DNA of 10,491 nt from Acidobacteriota bacterium (GTDB lineage: Bacteria > Acidobacteriota > Vicinamibacteria > Vicinamibacterales > Fen-181): positions 1 to 10,491 of the forward strand of contig JAJXZZ010000073.1 of the NCBI GenBank assembly GCA_021779795.1. The letters run 5' to 3'. Shown piece after piece: positions 1 to 6,431 of the stretch; the first letter of the stretch is position 1; each line of letters begins with the position of its first letter. Under the pieces are notes generated by a model, which had not been told where the DNA came from, did not search any database, and worked only from the letters and a program-made list of their open reading frames with translations. Position numbers and translations under genes: made by a program.

Positions 1-1334
1 AAGTCTCGCTCGTCGACAACCCCGCGTGCCCGACGGCGCTGTTCACGCTCGTGAAGTCAGTCGACGGGCAGATGGCTGATGTTCAGCCGAAGGAGCCGGC
101 AATGCCGATCGAGAAGCGCACGATCCCCCAGGCGGACCTCGACGACGCGAAGGACAGCGACTTCGCCGGGCCCGACCGGTCCTACCCGATCCTGGAGCCG
201 GCTGACGTGGCCGCCGCCGCGCAGGCGCTCGGCCGTGCGAAAGGTGGCGCCGCGGCGCGCGCGAAGATCAAGGCGCGCATCATCGCGATCGCGAAGAAGA
301 AGGGCGCCGAGTTCGAGGCGAAACTCCCGAAGGCGTGGCGCGACGGCGCCGCGGACGAGAAGGCGCTTGAGGCTGACTGCTTCAAGGCCGCCAGCGACGT
401 GCTGCCGGAGCCGTGGGACATCGAGCGCATCCTGACCGCGATCAACCTGCTCGAGTCCATCCTGGCGAACGAGGCGTGGTCGGCCGCCGCCGCCGCCGCC
501 GACGGGCGGGAGGCCGCCGCCGCCGCCGAGCGCGCGCAGATCGACCTGCTCCGGCAGGCGATCGCCTACGCGCTGGAGTTTCTCTTCTCGGAATACGAGG
601 AGCAGTTCGAGACGGCCGCCGCCGAGGGCGCCGAGCCGATCGCGATGGCCGCGACCGTCGACCTCGCGAAGGCGACGGCGGCACTCATCCTCAAGGTTGG
701 CCGCCGCAACTCGAAGGCTGACCTCGAGACCATTCAGGCGATGCACGACAGCGCCGTCAAGCTCGGCGCGGTGTGCACGGCACAGAAAGCGGGCGACGGT
801 GGAGACGCCACCAAGGCCGTGCTTCCTCCCACGGCCGCGGCTCCAGAGCCGCAGACGCCAACGCCCCCGTCGCCCGCCCCGGTCGAATCGGAGTCGCCCG
901 CGCCGGCCGCCGAGAGGGTGACCGAGGCTTCGGCTCCGGCCCCGGTGGAGGACTCCCCGGTCGTGAAGGCGGTGCAGGACCACCTGGCCCAGACGACCGA
1001 CGCGCTCACGAAGGCCCTGACCACGCTCGAAGAGCAGAAGGCGACGATCGCCGCCCAGGCGGGATCGCTCGCGCAGCTGGAGGAGCGGATCGCGGCGATC
1101 GAGGCGCAGCCGGCGCCCGGAGGGCCGGTGACCCGAGTGGTCCCCGTGGAGAAGACACTGGGCGGCGCGTCCGCCGCCCCGGCCCCGTCGCGCAGCCCCG
1201 CGGCGAGCCCCACGGGAGACGGCGACGAGGTGCTCAAGGCGTTCGACACGCTGGCGAACGCGTCGAGAACCGAGAGCGAGCGGCTCGAGCTCGCCCACAA
1301 GAAACTGGCGTACATGCGGCAGACGCGGCAGTAG
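1..1334 (+). CDS. Phage prohead maturation protease with fused scaffold-like C-terminus (5' partial)
   Basis: The frame is open from base 3, so the gene starts upstream and the GTG at 51 is internal. The first residues read VSLVDNPACPTALFTLVK, the conserved end of the protease domain of XkdF-like prohead serine proteases, which cleave scaffold and capsid N-termini during head maturation; the catalytic residues lie outside the window. Counting residues from base 51, 37-96 (FAGPDRSYPI, then a Lys/Ala-rich helix) resembles the DUF6582-type segment that follows such proteases. Residues 218-241 hold GRRNSKADLETIQAMHDSA, a motif I recall from phage protease-associated proteins. Two Ala runs sit at 145-160, a Pro/Ala/Glu linker at about 258-300, and a predicted coiled coil at about 303-352 ending in QPAPGG. 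The capsid gene follows directly with no separate scaffold gene, so this C-terminus may act as scaffold (inference). Stop is TAG at 1332-1334. Alternative: a separate scaffold protein starting at ATG 72 or 102. Confidence 0.8.
   Translation, partial: VSLVDNPACPTALFTLVKSVDGQMADVQPKEPAMPIEKRTIPQADLDDAKDSDFAGPDRSYPILEPADVAAAAQALGRAKGGAAARAKIKARIIAIAKKKGAEFEAKLPKAWRDGAADEKALEADCFKAASDVLPEPWDIERILTAINLLESILANEAWSAAAAAADGREAAAAAERAQIDLLRQAIAYALEFLFSEYEEQFETAAAEGAEPIAMAATVDLAKATAALILKVGRRNSKADLETIQAMHDSAVKLGAVCTAQKAGDGGDATKAVLPPTAAAPEPQTPTPPSPAPVESESPAPAAERVTEASAPAPVEDSPVVKAVQDHLAQTTDALTKALTTLEEQKATIAAQAGSLAQLEERIAAIEAQPAPGGPVTRVVPVEKTLGGASAAPAPSRSPAASPTGDGDEVLKAFDTLANASRTESERLELAHKKLAYMRQTRQ
483..527 (+). 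repeat. Two GCC trinucleotide tracts coding for polyalanine
   Basis: Six GCC codons (483-500) and five GCC codons (513-527) are separated by GACGGGCGGGAG. Both are in frame and give Ala6 and Ala5 in a helical part of the protease C-terminal region. Such tracts can change length by slippage. Confidence 0.8.
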
Positions 1335-1355
1335 GCCGACTGTCGTCACGCCGCC

Positions 1356-1361
1356 GAAAGG
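1356..1361 (+). promoter_or_regulatory. Ribosome binding site that decides the capsid start
   Basis: GAAAGG lies immediately before the ATG at 1362 (no spacer) but 9 bases before the in-frame ATG at 1371. Only the second spacing suits Shine-Dalgarno pairing, so 1371 is the better start. Confidence 0.6.
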
Positions 1362-1370
1362 ATGCGCTCC

Positions 1371-2768
1371 ATGAAACCCGTAACCGAAGTGACCGCGGAA
1401 CTCATCGCCAAAGCCCAGGAACTGATCAAGGGCCAGAGCCCCGTGCAGAAGGCGCTGACCTCCGCGTCCGGCTTCGCCGGCTACGACCTGCAGCCGATCG
1501 CGATCCTGCTGCAGCCGGTGATCACCCCGCTCCGGAACCGCCTGCCGCGCGTCGGCCCCAACGGCGGCGGCACGTCCGCCGAGTGGCGCTACATCTCGTC
1601 GCTCATCAGCAAGGGCGTCACGACCGCGACGCCGAGCGCCGAGGGCGCCAAGGGCAACGCGCTCAGCTACGCGGCGACCCACGTGACCGCGGCCTTCGCC
1701 GAGAAGTCGCTGTCCGACAGCGTGACCCAGGCGGCGCTCGACGCCGCGAAGGGCTTCGAGGACGACCTCAAGGCCCGCGCGCACACCAACCTGCTCTACG
1801 CGCTGATGATGCTCGAGGAGCGCGACCTCCTGTTCGATCGCGTCACGGCCTTGGGCACCATCACGACGCCGACGCTCGTCGTGTCCACCAGCGCTGGCGG
1901 GATCGGCGCCGGGACGTTCAAGGTCTACGTCCGGCCGATCACCGGCAACGGCGACGGCACGATCACCCGCGGCAAGAAGTCGGCCGCGGCCACCACGGCC
2001 GCCCTGTCCGGTTCGACGAACCAGATCATCGCCTACACCACCTGGGTGGAGGGGGCGATCGGGTACGAGTGGTACGTCGACGACGGCGCCAGCGGCACCG
2101 CGACCCTGCAGACCACGACCGGCGTGAACGCCGTCGTCCTGAACGCGCTGACGACCAGCGGCGCCGCGCTGCCCGCCGACAACTCGGCCAACGCGATCGG
2201 CATGAACGGGCTCGTCGCGCAGCTGACGGCAGCCAACGGCGCGCAGATCACGACCCTGGCCACCGACACCACCGCGGGCCTCGGCACCGACTTCACGCTG
2301 GCCCACATCGACGGGCTCAACAAGCTCGTCTGGGACACCGCCAAGGGCAACCCCGAGGTCATCTACATGAACTCGACCCAGCGGATGCGGGCGACCAACC
2401 TGGTCCTCGTCGCCAACGGGGCGCCGACCCTGTTCGTGCAGGCCGGCACCGAGGACATGGCGGAGATCACGGGCGGCTACCTGCTCGCCAAGTACATCAA
2501 CAAGGCGACGGGCCGCGTGCAGCGCGTCGAGACCCACCCCGACCTGCCGGACGGCACCATGCTGGCGATGAGCCACATGATCCCGTTCCCGACGGGCGGG
2601 GACATGGTCGGCGTCGACATCCAGGTGTCGACCGACTACCGGCAGATCGACTACGCGCAGACCAGCAACAAGTACGAGTTCGGCGTGTTCTGCCGCGAGG
2701 TCCTGCGGATGAAGTTCCCGGGCGGCGCCTGGGTCCTCCGCAACATCAAGTCGAACGTCAACGGGTAA
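1371..2768 (+). CDS. Major capsid protein, HK97-fold type, with an inserted domain
   Basis: This 465-residue protein is probably the shell subunit of the phage head. Support is its position just after the maturation protease and before the connector genes, its length, and its sequence style: a helical N-terminus (residues 5-45), then a basic segment LLQPVITPLRNRLPR (46-60), a GGGTSAEWRYI strand region, and a C-terminus KYEFGVFCREVLRMKFPGG typical of capsid proteins that close with a conserved beta segment. Residues about 162-262 look like an insertion: Thr/Gly/Ser-rich beta strands with GTFKVYVRPITGNGDG and WVEGAIGYEWYVDDG, which resemble an Ig/fibronectin-III-like fold. Residues 263 onward resume mixed helix-strand sequence. 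The start at 1371 is chosen by ribosome-binding-site spacing; 1362 would add three residues. The exact capsid family cannot be named from sequence alone. A strong hairpin follows the stop codon. Confidence 0.85.
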   Translation: MKPVTEVTAELIAKAQELIKGQSPVQKALTSASGFAGYDLQPIAILLQPVITPLRNRLPRVGPNGGGTSAEWRYISSLISKGVTTATPSAEGAKGNALSYAATHVTAAFAEKSLSDSVTQAALDAAKGFEDDLKARAHTNLLYALMMLEERDLLFDRVTALGTITTPTLVVSTSAGGIGAGTFKVYVRPITGNGDGTITRGKKSAAATTAALSGSTNQIIAYTTWVEGAIGYEWYVDDGASGTATLQTTTGVNAVVLNALTTSGAALPADNSANAIGMNGLVAQLTAANGAQITTLATDTTAGLGTDFTLAHIDGLNKLVWDTAKGNPEVIYMNSTQRMRATNLVLVANGAPTLFVQAGTEDMAEITGGYLLAKYINKATGRVQRVETHPDLPDGTMLAMSHMIPFPTGGDMVGVDIQVSTDYRQIDYAQTSNKYEFGVFCREVLRMKFPGGAWVLRNIKSNVNG

Positions 2769-2775
2769 CCACTGC

Positions 2776-2810
2776 GCGGGGCGGGCTGACCGCGGGTCGG
2801 CCCGCCCCGC
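2776..2810 (+). terminator. Strong GC hairpin after the capsid gene (possible attenuator or terminator)
   Basis: Bases 2776-2791 pair with 2795-2810 to give a 16-bp stem with one G-U pair and a three-base GCG loop. It starts 7 bases after the capsid stop codon. No T-run follows, so it is not a classical intrinsic terminator. It may partially terminate transcription, protect the 3' end of the abundant capsid mRNA, or do both. Confidence 0.55.
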
Positions 2811-2826
2811 CGGTTCGAGGCACGCG

Positions 2827-3090
2827 ATGAGATTCCGGCACCCAGCCATCGTGGACGGCGCGATCGAGCACCCGGTCCACGGCCATATCCCGATCGTCGA
2901 CGGCGTGCTCGACGCGCCGAAAGCGCTCGGGGACGAGCTGCGGCTGGCGCCGATCGCCGAGGCGCCGGAGTCTGGCGGGGCACCGGCCGAGGCCGAGCCC
3001 GCGCCCCCGCTGGCCGAGGAGCCGATCGACGCCGGCGCCGAGACGCTGAAGCCGTTCCGCAAGGCGCCGCGACGCGGCGCGAAAGGGTAG
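2827..3090 (+). CDS. Small hypothetical protein between capsid and connector genes
   Basis: An 87-residue protein of unknown function, preceded by a GAGG site six bases before its ATG. The N-terminal half (residues 1-40) is a short strand-rich unit, with HPAIVDGAIEHPVHGHIPIV and then DGVLDAPKAL. Residues 41-75 are acidic and rich in Ala, Pro and Glu, probably disordered. The last twelve residues are basic (FRKAPRRGAKG). Small proteins of this build often sit between the capsid and connector genes of siphoviruses, where they can be head decoration or minor structural proteins, but I recognise no specific family. It shares its general design with the small protein at 4856-5104. Confidence 0.65.
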   Translation: MRFRHPAIVDGAIEHPVHGHIPIVDGVLDAPKALGDELRLAPIAEAPESGGAPAEAEPAPPLAEEPIDAGAETLKPFRKAPRRGAKG

Positions 3091-3095
3091 GGACC

Positions 3096-3143
3096 ATGCA
3101 GCGACTGATCGTCGTGCTAATCCTGACGGCCCTGGTCCAGTAG
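3096..3143 (+). CDS. Possible 15-residue hydrophobic peptide (leader-like)
   Basis: ATG to TAG encodes MQRLIVVLILTALVQ: two polar residues, Arg, then an almost unbroken run of aliphatic residues. A purine-rich stretch AAAGGGTAGGGA (3082-3093) lies just before the ATG and overlaps the preceding stop codon. It fills most of the 62-base gap before the connector gene, whose ATG at 3153 lies ten bases after this stop and has no clear ribosome binding site of its own. It could couple translation to the connector gene, be a tiny membrane peptide, or be chance. Confidence 0.3.
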   Translation: MQRLIVVLILTALVQ

Positions 3144-3152
3144 GCGCGACGC

Positions 3153-3734
3153 ATGGCTGTCACCACCGCCGTCACCACGCTCGTCTCGATCGACGCGATC
3201 CGCGCCTGGATGGGCGCGCTCGACGCCGACGACACAAAGGACGCGCTGCTCGCGCAGTGTGCCGACGCGGCCTCGGCGGAGCTCGAACAGCTGACGTCGC
3301 GGATCTTCGTGACGCGGACGGTGACCGACACGCTCGACGGCCAGGGGCGGCCGGACCTCTGGCTGTCCCGCCGGCCGATCGTCTCGGTCACGAGCGTGAC
3401 GATGGACGGCGCCCTGGTGGACCCGGGGCGCTACGTGGTCGACGCGACGCTGGGGCGCCTGCGGATGCCGGCCGGCAGCTGGACGGTGGGGATCGCGAAC
3501 CTCGTCGCGGTCTACAGCGCCGGCTACGGCGCACAGGGGGCGGCGACGTTGCCGGTCGACGTCGTGCGGGCGTGCCTCGACCTGGCCAAAGCGATCTACG
3601 ACGAGAAGGCGACGGGCGCGATCACGCTCGCGTCGGTGACCATGGGCGCCGCGGGGAGCGTCACGCTGAAGACCGGGAAGTACCCGCCGTCGGTCGAGCG
3701 CGTGGCCAGGACCTGGCGGGAGACGCGGGCCTAA
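3153..3734 (+). CDS. Head-tail connector (gp6-like head completion) protein
   Basis: A 193-residue protein with the pattern of the HK97 gp6 / phage connector family, which forms a ring under the portal and links the filled head to the tail. The N-terminus (residues 10-51) is the typical helical pair: VSIDAIRAWMG, then DDTKDALLAQCADAASAELE and LTSRIF. The middle carries the characteristic strands LSRRPIVSVTSVTMDG (71-86), GRYVVD and GRLRM (92-105), and the segment ANLVAVYSAGYG (115-126), followed by LPVDVVRACLDLAKAIYDEK (133-152). The C-terminus KYPPSVERVARTWRE is basic. It lies directly before the gp10-like gene, with the two reading frames separated by two bases. The ATG at 3153 lacks a strong Shine-Dalgarno site, so translation may depend on the upstream small frames. 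Confidence 0.85.
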   Translation: MAVTTAVTTLVSIDAIRAWMGALDADDTKDALLAQCADAASAELEQLTSRIFVTRTVTDTLDGQGRPDLWLSRRPIVSVTSVTMDGALVDPGRYVVDATLGRLRMPAGSWTVGIANLVAVYSAGYGAQGAATLPVDVVRACLDLAKAIYDEKATGAITLASVTMGAAGSVTLKTGKYPPSVERVARTWRETRA

Positions 3735-3736
3735 CA

Positions 3737-4375
3737 ATGATCGAGATCTCCTGCGACGCCGCGGCGGTGACGGCCACGCTGAGCCAGGCCTCGGCGCAGG
3801 TCGGCGTGCGCCTGGCCAAGCGGATGCTCCCGATCGGGAGTCGGCTGCACCAGCTCGTGGTCCGCGGCAAGCTGAGTGGCGACCCGCTCCACAAGCGGAC
3901 CGGGACGCTGCAGCGGTCGGTGCAGTCGGCCGCGAACAACAACCAGGCCACGACGGTCACGCCAGACCGTGTCGAGACGCGCATCTGGTTCGACCCGGCC
4001 AAGGCGCCCTACGGCGCCATGCTCGAATACGGCGGGACGATCCTCCCGAAACGGTCGCGGTTCCTGGCCATCCCGCTCGGTGCCATGAAGACCGCCGCGG
4101 GCGTGTCGCGTGGCACGGCGCGCGAGGTGATGGCGAACCCGACCGCCTTCGGCTTCAAGCACGCCTTCGTCGCCAAGGGCGTGATCTTTGGCTACCAGGG
4201 CCACGGGAAGCGCGGGATGGTGACCACCGTCCCCCTCTTCGCGCTCAAGTCAAGGGTCGTCATCCCAGAGTTCGCGCCGCTGCGGAAAACCTTGGCCGAC
4301 TCCCGCGAGTGGATCGCGCAGGAGGTCGCGGCGGCGACCGGCGAGGTCGTGCAGTGGTTCGGGGGCCAGCCATGA
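3737..4375 (+). CDS. HK97 gp10-like minor tail / head-tail joining protein
   Basis: A 212-residue protein matching the HK97-gp10-like family, found at the head-tail interface of siphoviruses. Visible family marks are a helical N-terminus, the segment GKLSGDPLHKRTGTLQRSVQ (residues 44-63) that corresponds to the usual 'tG.Lr.si' motif, a strand region VETRIWFD, and APYGAMLEYGGTI (90-102), which matches the 'YA...E.Gt' motif. Residues 103-175 are longer than usual, with KRSRFLAIPLG and a basic GYQGHGKRG stretch; the helical C-terminus (177-200) ends in WFGGQP. The ATG lies two bases after the connector stop, and the TGA overlaps the next ATG, so the three genes are probably translationally coupled. 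The frame extends upstream inside the connector gene, but that part is an out-of-frame shadow. Confidence 0.8.
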   Translation: MIEISCDAAAVTATLSQASAQVGVRLAKRMLPIGSRLHQLVVRGKLSGDPLHKRTGTLQRSVQSAANNNQATTVTPDRVETRIWFDPAKAPYGAMLEYGGTILPKRSRFLAIPLGAMKTAAGVSRGTAREVMANPTAFGFKHAFVAKGVIFGYQGHGKRGMVTTVPLFALKSRVVIPEFAPLRKTLADSREWIAQEVAAATGEVVQWFGGQP

Positions 4376-4851
4376 GCACGCCCGTGCGCCTGGCCGTGCT
4401 GCAGTCGATCGTGGACGCGCTCCGCGCGATGGGGCCACAGATTGGCTGTACCTACCAGGTCGCGCGCGACGAGGACGTGACGCTCGATCGCCGAAACCTC
4501 GCGACCGTGTTCAGTCTGCCGGCGTTCGTCGTTGAGCCGGAGGGCGGCGGCCAGCGCGAGTTTCTGCCGGCCAACCGGATCAAGGACCGGTTCCCGGTGG
4601 TCATCTACGGCCGCGTCGACGCGACGGGGCTCTCCGATTCGGCGCGACGACTCACGGTTTTCGAGCAGCTCGCGGCGGACGTGGAACGCTGCCTGACGCG
4701 CGACATCACGCGCGGCGGCCTGGCCATCGACACGCGCGTCCTGCCGCCGCGCGAGCCGTACATCGAACTGGACCCGGTGAACTCGGTCTATCTCGAGCAG
4801 CCGGTCGAGGTGGTGGTGCGGCGCATCTACGGACAGCCGGAAGGGAGCTAG
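4372..4851 (+). CDS. Tail terminator / tail completion-like protein
   Basis: A 159-residue protein in the position of the tail terminator (role of lambda gpU), which caps the tail tube and joins it to the head. The start overlaps the preceding stop as ATGA, with a G-run (GGGGG, 4361-4365) upstream as a possible ribosome binding site. The sequence opens with an amphipathic helix (RLAVLQSIVDALRAM), then strands including FSLPAFVVEPEGG (47-59) and the tract KDRFPVVIYGRVDA (71-84), a helix SARRLTVFEQLAADVERCL, and a final strand YLEQPVEVVVRRIYGQP. This alternating layout, ending in a strand with V-x-V-x-V-x-R, is common in terminator proteins. The call rests on position and build rather than a decisive motif, so a generic neck or minor tail protein is possible. 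Confidence 0.65.
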   Translation: MSTPVRLAVLQSIVDALRAMGPQIGCTYQVARDEDVTLDRRNLATVFSLPAFVVEPEGGGQREFLPANRIKDRFPVVIYGRVDATGLSDSARRLTVFEQLAADVERCLTRDITRGGLAIDTRVLPPREPYIELDPVNSVYLEQPVEVVVRRIYGQPEGS

Positions 4852-4855
4852 CGCG

Positions 4856-5104
4856 ATGATCCACCGCAACCGCTTGCAGAGCGTCATCGAGATCCGCGCC
4901 GGCGAACGCAGCCGCACGATCGCGCCCGGCGCGCGCGTGGACCTGGCCGAGGAATTGTGGCCGGGCTATCCGTTGGCGCGGGCCGTGGACCCGGGCTGGT
5001 TCGAGCCGGAGCTGCCCCCGGCCGAGGCGGTGGACGAGCCGTCGGCGCCGGCGGCCGCCCCGACACAGGACGACGGAGACGCGGCGACGACCGCAGGAGA
5101 GTAG
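4856..5104 (+). CDS. Small acidic hypothetical protein before the tail tube gene
   Basis: An 82-residue protein of unknown function. It has an excellent ribosome binding site, AAGGGAG (4841-4847), eight bases before the ATG, and starts five bases after the preceding stop. Residues 1-50 form a compact unit: LQSVIEIRAG, then TIAPGARVDLAEELWPGY and VDPGWFEPELP. Residues 51-82 are acidic and rich in Ala, Pro, Asp and Thr, probably disordered. The first part resembles short phage proteins with an 'i.pG..vdl' strand turn, but I cannot name a family. It sits between terminator and tube genes and is likely a minor structural or assembly protein. The tail tube gene begins three bases after its stop. 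Confidence 0.65.
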   Translation: MIHRNRLQSVIEIRAGERSRTIAPGARVDLAEELWPGYPLARAVDPGWFEPELPPAEAVDEPSAPAAAPTQDDGDAATTAGE

Positions 5105-5107
5105 CAC

Positions 5108-6268
5108 ATGACGAACTGGACCCTCGGACGCACCGGGCTGCTGTACGTCGCCGAAGAGACCGCCTACGGGACCGCCCCGACCTTCGCGCCGACGAACTTC
5201 TTCCGGCACCTCAGCGCGGCCCTCTCGTACAACCCGCAGAACCGCGTGGATTCGCCGGCCCGCTACACGGACCCGGACGTGCGCGCGCGGCTGCGTCGCC
5301 GGCAGTCCGGCAGCTTCGACGTGACCGGCCTCTTCTACCCGAGCGGCACGATCGCGACGGCGCCCGAGGCCGCCCCGTTCCTGAAGAACGGCCTCGGCGC
5401 CTCCGCGGTCGGGGTTGGCACGAGCACGGTCTCGGCGGCGCCCGCGCCGACCGCGACGGGCGCCACAGTCGCGTCCGGCACCGGCTTCGCGGCCAACACG
5501 TTCATCTCGATCACGATCGCGACGGGCGCCAACGCCGGCACCTACGTGCGCTTCCTGACCAACGTCGCGAGCAACGCGCTCACGTGGGCGCCTGCGCTGC
5601 CTGCGGCGCCGGCCTCGGGCGACACGGTGAAGGCGGGCGTGACCTACTCGCTCGCGACCGCGTTGCCCAAGTCGCTCGACATCGGGCACTACGCCGACAA
5701 CCAGAACCGCGAGCAGCTCGGGTGCGTGGTCGACAAGCTGGCCATCACCTTGGACGCGGCCGAGGAGCCGCGGATCCAGGCGAGCGGGCCGGCGCAGGGC
5801 TACGCCGCCTCGGCACAGGTCAAGCCGGGCGCCTTCACGACGGTCGGCAGCGACGCGACGATCCCGAGCGGGATCTTGGGGTCGCTCTGGGTGGGGGCCA
5901 CGCCGACCAACCTGGAGTTCCTCAAGCTGGTGCTCGAGGTGCAGAACGGCATGGCGCTGCAGGACACCGCGTTCGGCACGCAGAAGCCGGTGACCTACTA
6001 CCGCAAGTCGCGGCGCACCGTGACCCTCTCGCTCGACACGATGGTGAGCGATCAGTTGACGCTCTTCCAGGCGGCGATCGCGCTCACGGATACGCCGTTC
6101 TTCGCGCAGTGCGGCACGGTCGAGGGCAACCAGATCGCCATCTACTGCCCGGTGACGCAGTGGGAGGTGCCCGACACGCCGGACGCCGACGAGACGAACC
6201 AGTGGAATTTCCGCGGGCGCGCGCTCGGCACGACGGGGAACGACTCGGTGTACGTCGGCGTCTGCTGA
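5108..6268 (+). CDS. Major tail tube protein
   Basis: A 386-residue protein that probably stacks to form the tail tube around the tape measure. Its start is marked by AGGAGA (5095-5100), seven bases before the ATG. The N-terminus GRTGLLYVAEETAYGTAPTF (residues 7-26) is the signature opening of phage tail tube proteins of the Phage_tube_2 kind. Later segments fit beta-rich tube proteins: RRRQSGSFDVTGLFYPSG (63-80), LDIGHYADNQNREQLGCVVD (190-209), KLAITLDA and QWNFRGRALG near the end. Residues about 102-181 form a Thr/Ala/Gly-rich beta unit that looks inserted into the tube fold, ending at VKAGVTYSLA; similar units are common in long tube proteins. It lies between the terminator and chaperone genes, as expected, and no sheath gene accompanies it. 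Confidence 0.85.
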   Translation: MTNWTLGRTGLLYVAEETAYGTAPTFAPTNFFRHLSAALSYNPQNRVDSPARYTDPDVRARLRRRQSGSFDVTGLFYPSGTIATAPEAAPFLKNGLGASAVGVGTSTVSAAPAPTATGATVASGTGFAANTFISITIATGANAGTYVRFLTNVASNALTWAPALPAAPASGDTVKAGVTYSLATALPKSLDIGHYADNQNREQLGCVVDKLAITLDAAEEPRIQASGPAQGYAASAQVKPGAFTTVGSDATIPSGILGSLWVGATPTNLEFLKLVLEVQNGMALQDTAFGTQKPVTYYRKSRRTVTLSLDTMVSDQLTLFQAAIALTDTPFFAQCGTVEGNQIAIYCPVTQWEVPDTPDADETNQWNFRGRALGTTGNDSVYVGVC

Positions 6269-6431
6269 CGGTTCGGTTCTCGGCCTCTTGCGCTCGCTGA
6301 GGCCGGGCTTGTCGGGGCCTTCTTCCTGGCGGCTCGGCCTCCCCACAGCAGGGCGCTTCTGATCGTGGCGGGTGACCAGTGGCTGGTGCGGGCTGACGGC
6401 TCGCGCCGGCCCCTTTCGATCAGGATTGCCC
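6269..6431 (+). other. Non-coding gap with three-copy inverted/direct repeat
   Basis: This is the only sizeable intergenic gap among the tail genes. CTCGGCCTC occurs at 6279-6287 and again at 6333-6341, and GAGGCCG lies between them at 6299-6305. The middle copy can pair with either flank, giving two mutually exclusive hairpins. A weaker six-pair stem (6390-6395 with 6407-6412) is followed by CTTTC. I see no convincing promoter and no convincing gene; the GTG at 6372 in frame with the chaperone lacks a good ribosome binding site. Confidence 0.5.

Noticed and set aside
51..53. GTG at 51 as start of the first gene
   Set aside because: The same frame is open to base 3 and encodes the conserved SLVDNPACP protease motif just before it, so the GTG is internal.
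773..2830. 685-codon open frame on the plus strand
   Set aside because: Runs out of frame through the protease and capsid genes and gives an Arg/Gly/Asp/His-rich translation with no family likeness.
57..3062. 1001-codon open frame on the minus strand
   Set aside because: It lies antisense to the protease, capsid and small neck genes. GC-rich codons on the + strand leave few stop codons in this antisense frame; the translation is Arg/Gly/His/Leu-rich without any recognisable domain.
3257..3736. N-terminal extension of the gp10-like frame into the connector gene
   Set aside because: The extension is Arg/Gly-rich out-of-frame shadow; the family-like sequence starts at ATG 3737, two bases after the connector stop.
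6372..6431. Upstream GTG start extending the chaperone by 20 residues
   Set aside because: The ATG at 6432 has an AGGA site at ideal spacing, and the added stretch overlaps the repeat-bearing non-coding gap.
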